Assembly: GCF_910592395.1 (NCBI RefSeq)
Contig: NC_088309.1
Span: forward strand, 8,618,501-8,682,500
DNA from: Lineus longissimus
Taxonomy: Eukaryota; Nemertea; Pilidiophora; Heteronemertea; Lineidae
Length of the DNA: 64,000 nucleotides
Direction: 5' to 3'
In this document: piece by piece, positions 10,313 to 20,875 of the stretch
How the letters are laid out: each line of letters opens with the position of its first letter
Numbering within the stretch: position 1 is the first letter of the stretch
The notes under the pieces: generated by a model
Databases searched by the model: none
What the model was told of the DNA's origin: nothing
What the model saw: the letters and a program-made list of their open reading frames with translations, nothing else
Translations under genes and position numbers: made by a program

Positions 10313-11857
10313 TCAATTACATCCCGCCCAGGATTCATCGTTACAGGTATGAAAAATACGCAAGCCTGGCATCAGCCACAGCTTCAGACCCATAGCCTGC
10401 GCCATTCGAGAAAATCCCTCCGTCTCAATTTGATTCCGAAATATGAATGTTGGAAAAGTTAAACCTTGCTTAATATGAATAGCTTTTAACAAAATTAAAC
10501 AACCGCCTACACCATCGACCTCCACTAAATCTTCCAACAAAAATCTATCCGCCTGCAGACGAGGTGGTCTTTTTTGCCCATAACTTTCCAAAAATAAGTA
10601 ATTTGGATTTGTGTCTTTGATATATTTTAACGATTCACTCGTTTCCTGCCAAGTATTCCGATCATAGAGGGCGGGCTTAGCCCGGGACCCAATCAGGCAA
10701 ATCGGAACGACGATGTCCTTCTTCGCCGCTAGGAGACTTTCTATGATATTTGGCGGCGTTTCTTCAACATCACTGTCAAGCCACATGACATAGTCTTCAT
10801 CTTCCAAACTGCTGAAGACTAGCATATTCCGAGCAAGAGCTATGTGGCGTCTTCGAACAAACTGGATCTCCATACTATGCTTAGCTTGAGGCGCCTTATC
10901 AACATGCCACTGCTGGTGCGATTCCGAAAGCTCCGTAAAATGGTGAAACTGGGCCCGACGGAATTCGCCTTTAAACTCGTTAACCATCGCAATGGACATT
11001 TCAATCGTATTGTCCGAACTGCTGTCTTCACCGATTCCTATTGATATCAGTGAATGTGGGTATGTCAGCTGCTTAACAAGCTTTTTGAAAGCAGGAATAC
11101 TCTTTTCTGAATTGTGCATCAAGGATAATATGAGCACCTTAGGGCCTTGTGATTGTGGATGAACGTCTTTCCGCTTGAATTCCGGCATGGATGTCTCAAA
11201 TTTCCTGTTTTTAACCGTAGTGTTTGATGTAACATTGGGCACAACTGGTTTGCTTTTCAATGTTTTTACAGTTTTAGTGGTTCCAACACCGTGTCCAACT
11301 GACTCGCCTCCAGCAGTAGTCGCTGATCGAACATTGGGTACAACAGTAACTGACTTGCTTTTAGCAGCTGTGGTCGATGGAGCACCCGGCCCAACTGAGC
11401 TGCGTTTTATTGTATCGTTTGATCGAACAGCTGGTCTAACTCTCGTGCTTTTAACAGCAGTGGTTGATCGAACACCGGGTACAACTGTTACTGACCTGCT
11501 TTGAACAGCTGATGTTGATGGAGCACCGGGCCCAACTGAGCTGCGTTTTACTGTATCGTTTGATCGAACAGCTGGCCGAACTGTCGTGCTTTTACCATTG
11601 TCGGTTGATTGAAAACCGGGATCAACTGAACTGCTTTTGACTGACCTGCTTTTAACAGATGTATTCAATTGTAGACCTCTTCCAACTGACTTACTTCTAG
11701 CAATGTTTGACAGAACATTTATAGGCACCGGTGATTCTGTTTCCACGAATGCAGAGCGTTTAAAAAGTTGTATGAGAATTATAGTCAATGTTATCGCCAT
11801 CCCTATGATGAATAAAACTCGTCTCGGTCTTGATAGGAAACCAGTTGTTGATCTCAT
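10313..11857 (-). CDS. Anp1/Mnn9-like (GT62) glycosyltransferase, type II membrane protein
   Basis: Single-exon CDS of 514 residues, starting at the ATG 11857-11855. An acceptor-like TTCTCTTCCATTACAG ends 16 bases upstream, so a 5' UTR intron is likely and the in-frame upstream codons are probably intronic. A short basic N-terminus precedes a signal anchor (residues 14-32), as in Golgi transferases. Residues 71-216 form a Ser/Thr/Val/Pro-rich repeat stem. The catalytic domain spans about residues 240-506: a KVLILSLMHNSEKS start, RRRHIALARNML, the nucleotide-sugar/metal motif in MWLDSDVEETPP (D361-S-D363), KDIVVP, VGGCLILLKA, and IETEGFSRMAQAMGL before a final PGLRIFH. These blocks, in this order, match the fungal Anp1/Mnn9/Van1 alpha-mannosyltransferase family as I remember it. 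Fungal members extend Golgi mannan; the animal substrate is unknown. Alternatives are other GT-A folds, but the motif order makes GT62 most likely. Confidence 0.9.
   Translation of the reverse strand: MRSTTGFLSRPRRVLFIIGMAITLTIILIQLFKRSAFVETESPVPINVLSNIARSKSVGRGLQLNTSVKSRSVKSSSVDPGFQSTDNGKSTTVRPAVRSNDTVKRSSVGPGAPSTSAVQSRSVTVVPGVRSTTAVKSTRVRPAVRSNDTIKRSSVGPGAPSTTAAKSKSVTVVPNVRSATTAGGESVGHGVGTTKTVKTLKSKPVVPNVTSNTTVKNRKFETSMPEFKRKDVHPQSQGPKVLILSLMHNSEKSIPAFKKLVKQLTYPHSLISIGIGEDSSSDNTIEMSIAMVNEFKGEFRRAQFHHFTELSESHQQWHVDKAPQAKHSMEIQFVRRRHIALARNMLVFSSLEDEDYVMWLDSDVEETPPNIIESLLAAKKDIVVPICLIGSRAKPALYDRNTWQETSESLKYIKDTNPNYLFLESYGQKRPPRLQADRFLLEDLVEVDGVGGCLILLKAIHIKQGLTFPTFIFRNQIETEGFSRMAQAMGLKLWLMPGLRIFHTCNDESWAGCN
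11210..11647 (-). repeat. Coding tandem repeats in the GT62-like stem region
   Basis: Within the CDS, residues 71-216 are built from degenerate ~16-residue units. The clearest higher-order repeat is two 47-residue copies (residues 93-139 and 140-186; nt 11441-11581 and 11300-11440), each opening VRPAVRSNDT[V/I]KRSSVGPGAP and then SVTVVP. The DNA is nearly as conserved as the protein, implying recent unequal exchange or slippage. The high Ser/Thr content suggests an O-glycosylated, mucin-like spacer that holds the catalytic domain off the membrane. Confidence 0.85.
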
Positions 11858-14687
11858 CTTTGGTTGATTTACCTGTAATGGAAGAGAACAAAATAAGATA
11901 CTCTTGGTACGCGGTTGGTTAGTTTTCAAAAATAAGAACTACTATAGGACAACTCATCTTATACCGTCCGTTCAGAATTAGCAACAATTCATAGTGTCTG
12001 ACATTGATATTTTTGAGAAAGGTGATATACATGTATATGATGTATTCAAAACATCTATGGAATTGCCGATTACTTTTGACAGTGTTTTTCTACATATCTA
12101 CCAGTACAGCTACAGTATGACAGCAGTAGCAAGGAAGGAAGCGTGTCAAAACTGTCTTGAAGCTGTAACAACCAACACTGTTCGTCTCTCCCTAGACCCC
12201 TTACCCCCGCTAGAAAAGCGAACAAGATGAGTGATAGGCCCACGTGTACACCAATTTCCCTCTTATATTACATGTATCGTACTGAACCGTCTTACACAAG
12301 GCCAATATTTGCAAATATGTCCAATTCGTAATCCACTCCAACTTCGCCGTATTGAAATTTCCAGAACAGATAGAAATCGAGTCGTTTTGGAGCGGAATTT
12401 CCCAAGTGTTCCAGGCAAAAACGACTAGAACATATGGTCGATTCACCTCTTCTGCTATACCGTATTACTACAATATCCTTTATTTGCTACGGTATGCTTT
12501 AACTATTCATGGTATTCACGATACTTCCAGTCAAGGCGTCATAAGACACTCCTATATGAATCACAATTCTCACAATAAATCTCAACATACAAATTTCAGC
12601 ATGAATGGGCTCTTTCTAAATTCTGCTAGTTTGGGAAAGATATACATTAATTCACAATCCACAGCTGAATCAGGTTGGAACGACAATTACCCTGTAATAC
12701 ATAGATCCCACAGTGGAAGTTTATGTTGCTCACCTCTTCTTCTTCCTCTTCAGTGATCGCTCAGCACTTTGAGGAGTTATTCTCCAAGGAGCATTCCACA
12801 CCACTCAGTCTTCAGCCAGAACAATGCCACTGGTCTCCATTGTTGTTCATTTTGATGATTTGCTTATCACCTCATTGAGTAGCATTCATTTCAAGACACA
12901 GCCAGCTACTAATATCTAAACCATGGAAAAAGTCCACTGGCAAAACTCAGAAAATCAACGAGAACACCTCATATCATATTACATGTATATATCTATTATA
13001 GGATTTCGACTCCAGTATTGGCATAACATAGAATACAGGTCGCTCAGTTCGACCATATTTTGAAAGTTGGTGTTCTGTGTGTATACGTACAGTTGCATCT
13101 AGTGTCCAAGGAAAACCAAGACATTTTGTTACGTCATTCGAGTGACAGTAAGTTTTATTCCTGAGCATATTCTGAAAACATGAACACGTTTTCTTCTTTT
13201 TGACAAAGTGCCACTGAAGCATGCCACCTGAACAATCCTTCACAGCGTAAAGATTCACCTTTTCTGTCTACCATAGTACCTACATTATACGTTCGAATCT
13301 ACCTTCGCATCCTCCGTCAGAACAACTGGCGGCCCACCAGACACTAGTGGTTAATTCTTCGCGCACCCACTACGGGGCAGATTAGAAGTCAGATTGATAT
13401 TTCTGATGACACCCTTGGCATAATTTTTCCCACTTTTATTCCCTAGTAATCCATATCGTGCAAACTTTCAGGCGCAGAGGTCCCGTGACGGCATAACCTC
13501 ACTCGCTCTTCCGTACGCATACCGCAGGAGCATCTTCAACTTATCCGACTACGCGTGCAATTCGACTCTGGATCCCGATATCGGCCCAAGAAGGAACTTT
13601 CAGGAACGATATGGTCTTTAGTAAAATCAATACAAGTTGATTCAGACAAATAGGAAACCAAGTAACTCCTCTTTTAGTGCACATGGATTCCTGCACAAAC
13701 GAAGTCTACTTAAACGCTATTTTCTGTTTACAACTTTATTTGCTTTGGGTTTTGCGTTGAACCACATATCTTATCCAGTTTACAAGCGACGGTTTGGCCG
13801 GCCCAGTTTAAAAACAGATTCATTAAGAACCGACATAGACATATGTCAACAGTGTAACTAGTCTATTGGACCTGAGGGATTGGGGTTTTTTTGCTTGGAG
13901 GAAGCTCTCACCAATTCTCACCACAATGATTGGCAGGTTTCGCAACCCAAACGAACGACGAACCACGAAGGTATGTCGTTTCAACAAGTCATGTGTTATT
14001 CATTTAAAATAATATTTTGTTGTACTTGACTGCCAGAGGGATCAGGGAATTTTCAAAAGAAGTCGGCGATAAAATACGTTATGTACCGTATTTAGTTGGT
14101 AGGTAGTCGTTTGCAGCTCTTCCAGCCTAAGCAAAATGTGTGCAATATTCCTGTAAGCGTGCATGTATATCAAGGAGAATTGGAATAAAATGGTATGTAT
14201 TGTATTATCGGATCGAAACACTAAAAAAAGAAGGTGGAATCGCCTTGGGTTCTTTCTGCAAATCATAAATCTCATAGAGTCTCATCATTATATGAACGAT
14301 AACTTTACCAATATAATATGTAGACGCTATGTAGCCGGTTAAAGGGCGTCTGTAAAAAGACACGTATATCACGTGCAATATTCCTGTGTGAAACAGACGC
14401 ACCAAAACCGGTTAAATTTCATTTGGCGTCCTGCAGGCAACGCATTCGGGGAATTATTTGGAAATCAGACAATAAGACCCACTGACGCCGAATTTGTCTC
14501 CTTGACTTTCATCTTGAAAAATATGTAGAATTAAAAGATACATCATAGAGTTGCGATCGAGAATTATCACTAAAACATATCTATGAAGCCCTAACTATAT
14601 ATTGGGACGAGAAAAGAATAATTGAAGAATGTTTTGAGGAATAATGCTTTTTACGGCGTGAGTGATGAAACCTAAGCCTAATGTACG

Positions 14688-14693
14688 TTTATT
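14688..14693 (-). promoter_or_regulatory. AATAAA polyadenylation signal, PAN gene copy 2
   Basis: Minus-strand AATAAA 17 bases past the TGA of the copy-2 PAN gene, conserved with copy 1. Confidence 0.6.
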
Positions 14694-14710
14694 TTCCACT
14701 CACAAACAGA

Positions 14711-16951
14711 TCAGACATGACAGTTGCGCATTACTGCTGAAGCCGGGATACGGGCAGGCATACGCGAACTCGGACAGACTGCAACTAGCATATAAGATAT
14801 GACAAGAATGAAACTCTACATCCACTTAGTTGTCCCGGAGCAATTGCGTTATTTACCCTGGTCTACGTCCTTTGTCCCTTGCGCCCTGCATGAAGAGTTG
14901 CTAAGAAGACGACCGTTTAAGCAGCAGACAAAAACAAGACTTAATGGAAATTCTAAAATATGACACAAAATGCCTAATGAAAGCAAACGATAATTTGCCA
15001 ACGTGGACACATATGATGTGTTCCCTCCTTCACACTGTGTGGAGAGATTCACTGATGTTGGGCTTCCTTAAAGGTATGAGTGTGAGCAAATGGTTGAATG
15101 ATTCCAGGAAACTTCAGTACCTCTAGGTTGAGATGGGACCAGAACGAAATACATCAATCTTATTGTTTTCTGCTCATTGTATACCTTTAGCAGCTGCACA
15201 GAAGTCACAGCTCAATAAGACAGAATAACCCTCCCTCCTCCCTCGCCTCAACACTATTGTATGTGGTTACATGTATGACACGAAAAATAGAATTACCCAT
15301 CAGCTTGTTCGAAAAAAAACCCCGAGAATTCATTTCAAACCGAGCCCCCATCCCCAATCACTTCCTGGATTTATCATACTTACCAGGACAGGGGACCTCT
15401 GAAATACCAAACAATCATAGTTTTAGTTTTATAGCATTTCAAAAAATACAAAATTATATGATATGAGAATCGATTATGTCTGCCAAACTAAAACCGCAGC
15501 AAAACGTATGTAGGGAAAATTACTTCACAAATTATTATACACACTTAGTTACCCCTAGTGAACATTCACTGTCACTAGGTTTAGGCGCAACTTCTACCCT
15601 GCTTGGGACTAGAAAAATTGTCATTTTAAGGGGTAGCCTATTTGTAGTCCGATAGTGATCGCAAGAAAACATGAAACGAGTTACCATTACGTGAAAGCAT
15701 GAATAGCAAACTTACTGGTGTATTGGTGATATCCTTTTGTCCCAATCGATGTAAGTTTGCTTCTTGGACAAACGAATGTCTTTAGCCAACAGCTGGGGTT
15801 AAATGGTGTGGAAGGGGCAACAACCGATCTGTGCTGGAATGACCTACATCTTGGTCGCTTCGAACATTCCACTCTGCAGTTGCCCAGCGAGATCTTCATA
15901 TGTGTAATGTCGTAACCAGGGCAATCGCCAGTTTGGTGGGTGTAACAATATTCTGAAATAAGCCTCTCATATCTGCAATTGTCTCTACATGTAGAAAATA
16001 TTTTGAGACTAAGTGTATGATCGTTTTTTTCATGTTTCTTAGATAACAGAACATTCGCATGTTCGATGCAATGTAGTCATGCACTTCATCTCTTCACCTC
16101 ACCCTGCATGCCTACAAGATGAAACTGTAGTTATACTTTTCACTTACTATGACGACCCAGTATATTATATACTTACTCGGCTTACAAACTGCAAAGAAAA
16201 GAATACAACATTGTTTACAAAAATACATGGTCAGTCACATCCAAAAATGCCGGAAATCATCTTATGAAACCGAAGTTGGACAAGGGACGTTTATATAACT
16301 ATCTACCTTTCAAATATCTTTATATGAAAAGGAAACTAACAAGTCAGAATGAATGGATGGTTGTTGCTATAAAACCTACCGACTTTTTCATAGTGCTTTA
16401 ACCCCGGCTTTAACCTTGCTAGACTTATGTCCTTTCCAGAATGTGGAGTGATGCGGCACCTGTTGGTACCCGTCATGTACTGAAAGCCACCACACAACGA
16501 TGTTGTCGCACATAGCTGTTTGCAGGCGGGTAATGTCAAGACCTTCTGTATGTTGTACCCTCTCGTGCATGTGCCATGTCGAATTTTCCAGCAAAAGGCT
16601 GTAACGAAGAGAATTAACACGATTTACTGGTTAGAACCTGTGAGAAATGTTCAACCTTGAAACATGCAGCACATGTCGGCTCCGCGCGATAACCTACCTT
16701 CCAGTATGATCGACATATCTTTGCCATAAGACAGTCGTAGGAAATGCGCGAAAGCAACTGCCTGTTACGAAACACAGGATGACACGCCGAGTTACCAATT
16801 TAGACATGATTGGACTACATGTATGGTGTGTGCGTTGTCATCTGCATGTATCCTAAAATAATTTATGAAGACTCCTACCTCCGACAGTTTCCTCTAAAAG
16901 TGTCGTGAAAATCACAAACAGTAGAAAAACACAGACCCGACTTGGCTTCAT
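14711..16951 (-). CDS. Secreted protein with two PAN/apple-like domains, copy 2
   Basis: Paralogue of the gene at 6361-8261 with the same four exons and phases: 16951-16879 (73 nt), 16598-16380 (219), 15952-15716 (237) and 14784-14711 (74). It encodes 200 residues and has no frameshift or stop, so both copies look functional. Exons 1 and 4 are identical to copy 1. Exon 2 differs at two bases (one Leu/Ile change). Exon 3, the second PAN module, differs at 13 bases with seven amino-acid changes (T/S, R/S, I/R, K/R, I/M, A/G and I/T), none at a cysteine. Intron 3 carries a ~344-base private segment. The 5' leader has a short insertion before the ATG. Function as for copy 1: a probable extracellular binding protein, ligand unknown. 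Confidence 0.8.
15150..15493. other. ~344-bp segment private to duplication unit 2
   Basis: Relative to unit 1, where GAACGAAACCGCAG is continuous at about 6792, unit 2 is interrupted by ~344 bases with only a 3-base AAA microhomology at the joins. It lies in intron 3 of the copy-2 PAN gene. No transposon termini or family features are visible. Confidence 0.7.
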
Positions 16952-18528
16952 TGCCTCCACTATCTATATGTTCTGTGAATAATAAATCTTAAAATATCAA
17001 CATGGGAATCGGACATCAACACGAAGTGAGATAGGTAATTCTCATCGATAGAGTAGGCAACAAAATCGAGTTATGGAGACTTTGTCTTTTGACTTTTCCT
17101 GGAGTTTTTCCACTTGTCATCGATACCAGTAGTATAATAACGTTATGACATACGCAGATGATAAGTCTTATATTCAAAGATTTTTTAAGTGGGATTTGTC
17201 CCAGAGAATATTTTGACGAATGGACGAGAACTAAAAACCGAAAGAGAATGTGGAAGACACAAATTTTACTTACATGATGATATTTTAAGAACGCCTTTTT
17301 CGATATGGTGAACAGTCTGCACCTACGTCACCACCGTTGTACCAATCGTGAATTAGTTACTTTTTTTATGAATATTAACAGCAGTGTATGACGGCTTATT
17401 ATAAACCGCGAGATGCAGAATGCGAAAATGCGAGATGCCAACCTCGTTGAGAGTACAGTCCGCCACAGGATGTATTGCAATATGGAACCTCAAAGGCGAA
17501 CACCCATGAGACCAAGGCTGTAGTAGGGAGCTGTCCTTGTTTTGATTGGCCCATTGAAATAGACTCCGCTGTGCGATGTGTGGAATTTAACATAATCTAT
17601 AACCTAGTTTCGATGGTCAGACTACCCCGCGCTATTTTTAGGGATGACCAGACGTTCACCAGGTGCATGCCCTGTGTTATCGGTCAATCTTGTGTATAGT
17701 GACTTGTGCCGCCAGGCGTAACGTGAAAATAATCTTGATACATGCAGCATCCTGAAATTTTATACACACAGTATATCTTGATAAGTTGCAAAAACCTTTG
17801 TGGTCAAGATGAACATGTAGTTGCATGTAACCTTTGTATTGTCTTCGGCCCGACTATCATTGAATGGAGAAGTGGACAGCAGCGGCAGAAATGGTGATTG
17901 TCATGGTCCAGGGAAGTAGAAAATCTCGTGGCAGAAAATATTAATTACTCATCTCGCGATCCCCATCTCACGGTTTATCATGAGCCGTGTATGACCGGTC
18001 ATACACTGATGATATTCAGTTCCAAAGTAGGTCATTGCTTATTCATCTCGATAAAGTGTTTACATCTTTGTAAGCATCACATCTACATAGAGATGCGTTT
18101 TCCTACAGGCGATTCAGCGACACACGGGCATATCATACACTCAGGCCTATCGCCATGTACCTGTGTGGCGGGGAAATGGGCGGGGGAACAATGATTATAC
18201 CGGAAAAATCCTTCGGGGGCCACGCACAAGCCATGGCATGCATGCTTATAGGCCCACTCGTCGAGTATTTTGCCATGTACATATTACCAACTAGAACACC
18301 TCATATCATATTATATATTTATTATAGGATTTCGACTCCAGTATTGGCATAACATAGAATACAGTCGGAATGAATGGAAAAGATTCAAATATAAAAGATT
18401 ATGTCCAACTACAAAAGTCGCTCAGTTCGACCATATTTTGAAAGTTGGTGTTCTGTGTGTATACGTACAGTTGCATCTAGTGTCCAAGCAAAACCAAGAC
18501 ATTTTGTTACGTCATTCGAGTGATAGCA

Positions 18529-20292
18529 AATTTCCATTGATAACATCTAGATGACCATGCTGCCATCCCTGGCGTTTGTCAAATTTCGTTTATCAATAGG
18601 CAAGTCCATGTTTATCTGCTTGGGGTTTAAACGATGTCGATTTGTTGTATGTAGCTAACTCAGTCTTATAACCACCCACTTGCGGTTTGAACCTCTCATC
18701 AAACACGGGAAAGAAGGGAAATTCAGATTTTGATCACTACGCCTCGTACGGCAACGCCTCCCATGCAGTTTGCGGCTGTAGTACTCCTGTTCAAGTTGTT
18801 GTCAACTTAGCAATAGACGCATTACATGCATAAACTCTAGATTGTATTGAATAAAGCATAAAGAATTCATATTGATTTTGCTTTGACACCGCTTGTAACT
18901 TAGTACATCATCACACCAATCCTTAGCAAGAAAACGAACATACGCATTTGTCAACAACTAGCCTACACCAAATAAAACAATCAGAATTCTATATTACATC
19001 TACTGACATATACATCTTCCAAACTATATTTTCCAGTTGACAGATGCCAATTGCAATATTATAAAACTGCTACTAAGGATTCCTATGATACCGTTCCAAT
19101 TTAACTATGAGCTATAATGTGAACTGAGCCAAAAAGATTACATATTGAGAGTAGGGTGCTCAGTTTCTTTTACATTTGACTGTTAACGTGACTTTTTGCG
19201 ACAGTAGCGGATTCCACGCCGTTTTGGCATTGTGGATTGTTAGGATCGGGGTTAATCAAATACATGCTGTTTAAACTGCATGGATTCGAACGCCGTTTGA
19301 AATAACGCACTTCGATATTTTGAACACCATTTGCCGCGCAACTTCGTCTTCGCAGAATTAACTTCCTGCAGCGGGTATCTGGTGCTCTTGACTTAATAAA
19401 AACTCTAGATTCGTCGCACATTCCCTACTCTCGCTCTTCGATCCAACTCACACTTAACCAGCTGTTGATAGAGAAAATCTAGAGGCTCGAAAGATAAACA
19501 TTATTTTGTCTTAAGGCAAAGTATACATCTAGTATACACTGCATCTATTACTATGTTCTTAAGATCAATCCCATCCCAAAGAAATATCTATACAGACACT
19601 GAAAGTATTACAGCTTTTATGGAAAAGACACAGTGAATTAGCCACATTTTTCAAAATAAGGTACAAACAATGGAATGTAAGAAGAATTTTGCCCGAGTGG
19701 GCATTTATAATGAATACACCAATTGCGTGCATTGCAAAGACAAAAGTGCAACATTAAGAAACCTCAACAAAATAGACATTGTGCGTAGTGCAGGATGTAA
19801 TAGCTTACTAGCACTGGGAGCAAACCGAATCATTCCAAAGTAAATTTTGTCAAAATATATTTTCGTTTCATATCAATTCAACAATGAGGTATGGACGAGT
19901 TAAGCCTTTTTCCACTCCCAGTTCATCACATCTAATTTCACCACTTGTTTCAACATAACACAATCATCCAATAGAATCGTCAACAAATGGATGCTTCATG
20001 TGTATTTTAGGCACATTATGTATAAACTCCCTGGTTTGGTTTAAAACGGTTAAGGATACGGCAAGTTTATTATTTGATTAAATAACGCCATACAAAGGCA
20101 CTTTGGAATGATAAAGTCAATGAAGTCAGATCAAATGTGCTTGAAAACAGGTTTTTGCCAAAAAACGACGCGGGTGGCAATACAATAAACATTAACACTA
20201 TACGAGACCAGCGAAGTCAGGATAGAAATATATAATGCCGTGAAATATATATATACAGCAAAATTGAAAAAAGCCACTGATATCAAGCACAG
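18529..20292. other. Intergenic region, one weak ORF
   Basis: This separates the duplicated block from the 3' end of the EF-hand gene. It is A/T-rich with no splice-supported coding exon. The only frame worth noting is 19170-19421, listed separately. Confidence 0.5.
19170..19421 (-). other. 83-codon Cys-containing ORF, unknown, low confidence
   Basis: An ATG-initiated frame of 83 codons with six cysteines and many basic residues (for example CRKLILRRRSC and YFKRRSNPC). An in-frame TAG lies two codons before the ATG, no signal peptide is visible, and no clear acceptor or polyadenylation signal flanks it. I do not recognise a domain. It could be a fragment of a Cys-rich extracellular protein, or chance. 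Confidence 0.2.
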
Positions 20293-20298
20293 TTTATT
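20293..20298 (-). promoter_or_regulatory. Candidate polyadenylation signal of the EF-hand gene
   Basis: Minus-strand AATAAA about 460 bases after the TAA at 20759-20761. It would give a 3' UTR of roughly half a kilobase. A further AATAAA-like site lies near 20065, so the true end is unproven. Confidence 0.4.
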
Positions 20299-20758
20299 TT
20301 CATGTCAAAGTATTCCATTCTTTCTCTCGCGTAGCTGCCATACGCAATCCAGCATAACTTCCATAATTCACACGCTAAAGCCCGCTTCGGAATAACCAAA
20401 TACTTGCCGTGTATCCATGCGCTTAACTAGTAAATCTAAATGAATTCCGAAGTTGTACGGTAAGACCCGACATTTTCCGAACATTTTCTGAGATGTACAT
20501 TTTTGCTCATCAGTCTTCTCATGTTTACATGACGTCACCATATAATTTATGTTAACCTTTAACAATATAACGGTAATTGCGAATCTACGAATCAGCTCCA
20601 TATGTTACTACACTGAAAGAAACCCAAACTGAGAAGGAATCCATGCAGATGAAAACCATAATTCCGCCACAGGAAATATATAATATTTAGTCCGCATACA
20701 GCCAACCATCACCATTTTTCTACATTGGGTAGTTTCAGCGAACAAGCAATGTCCATGT

Positions 20759-20875
20759 TTAGTGCTTCGAGAATAGGAGACCGAGTTCTTCTCTATTTAA
20801 CTTTCCATCCTTGTTAGTATCACACACTTCCAGTATAATTTTACTTTGTTCTTGTACGCGCGTAAGGTCGATGGT
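20759..20875 (-). CDS. EF-hand gene, last coding exon (EF6 and C-terminus)
   Basis: 117 nt, 38 residues and TAA. The acceptor is TTTTTTGTTTCAG and the entry phase is 0. It encodes TIDLTRVQEQSKIILEV, then the EF6 loop DTNKDGKLNREE and the tail LGLLFSKH. All liganding positions (D1, N3, D5, G6, L8, N9, E12) are filled, so EF6 should bind calcium. Confidence 0.95.
   Translation of the reverse strand, partial: TIDLTRVQEQSKIILEVCDTNKDGKLNREELGLLFSKH

Larger units (their letters stand above)
9808..12960. other. 3.15-kb segment with GT62-like gene, present only in unit 1
   Basis: In unit 2 the flanks (ATATTACCAA and AGAACACCTC) lie two bases apart at 18290-18293. In unit 1 they are separated by 3153 bases carrying the complete single-exon glycosyltransferase gene. 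No terminal inverted repeat, poly(A) tail or target-site duplication is evident at either border. The presence/absence therefore reflects either a deletion from unit 2 or an insertion into unit 1. The remainder (9808-10255 and 11930-12960) shows no recognisable gene; the 134-codon plus-strand frame at 12352 has no family features. Confidence 0.8.
4475..13150. repeat. Tandem segmental duplication, unit 1
   Basis: The block beginning AGTTTTATTCCTGAGCATAT at 4475 recurs at 13151 in the same orientation and stays alignable, at high identity and broken by indels, through a complete PAN-domain gene. Its distal end (12961-13150) matches 18293-18528, and unit 2 begins directly after 13150, which is what a head-to-tail tandem duplication produces. 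Differences from unit 2: a 3153-base segment (9808-12960) carrying the GT62-like gene is present only here; a ~336-base segment (5731-6066) is present only here; smaller indels occur at about 8940-9130 and 9540-9708. Confidence 0.95.
13151..18528. repeat. Tandem segmental duplication, unit 2
   Basis: Second copy of the duplicated block, in direct orientation and abutting unit 1. It lacks the GT62-like segment and the 5731-6066 segment of unit 1. It carries private sequence at 15150-15493 (~344 bases, in intron 3 of the PAN gene) and about 17893-18067. Homology ends near 18528 (CATTCGAGTGATAGCA), matching the sequence just before 13151. Confidence 0.95.

Noticed and set aside
11175-11504. 109-codon plus-strand frame.
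   Set aside because: Antisense shadow of the repeat-rich stem of the GT62-like CDS.
12352-12756. 134-codon plus-strand frame, the second longest in the window.
   Set aside because: Composition is random-like, with no domain, splice site pattern or polyadenylation signal.
19270-19295. GTTCGAATCC on the minus strand as a tRNA B box.
   Set aside because: No A box, acceptor stem or cloverleaf can be drawn around it.
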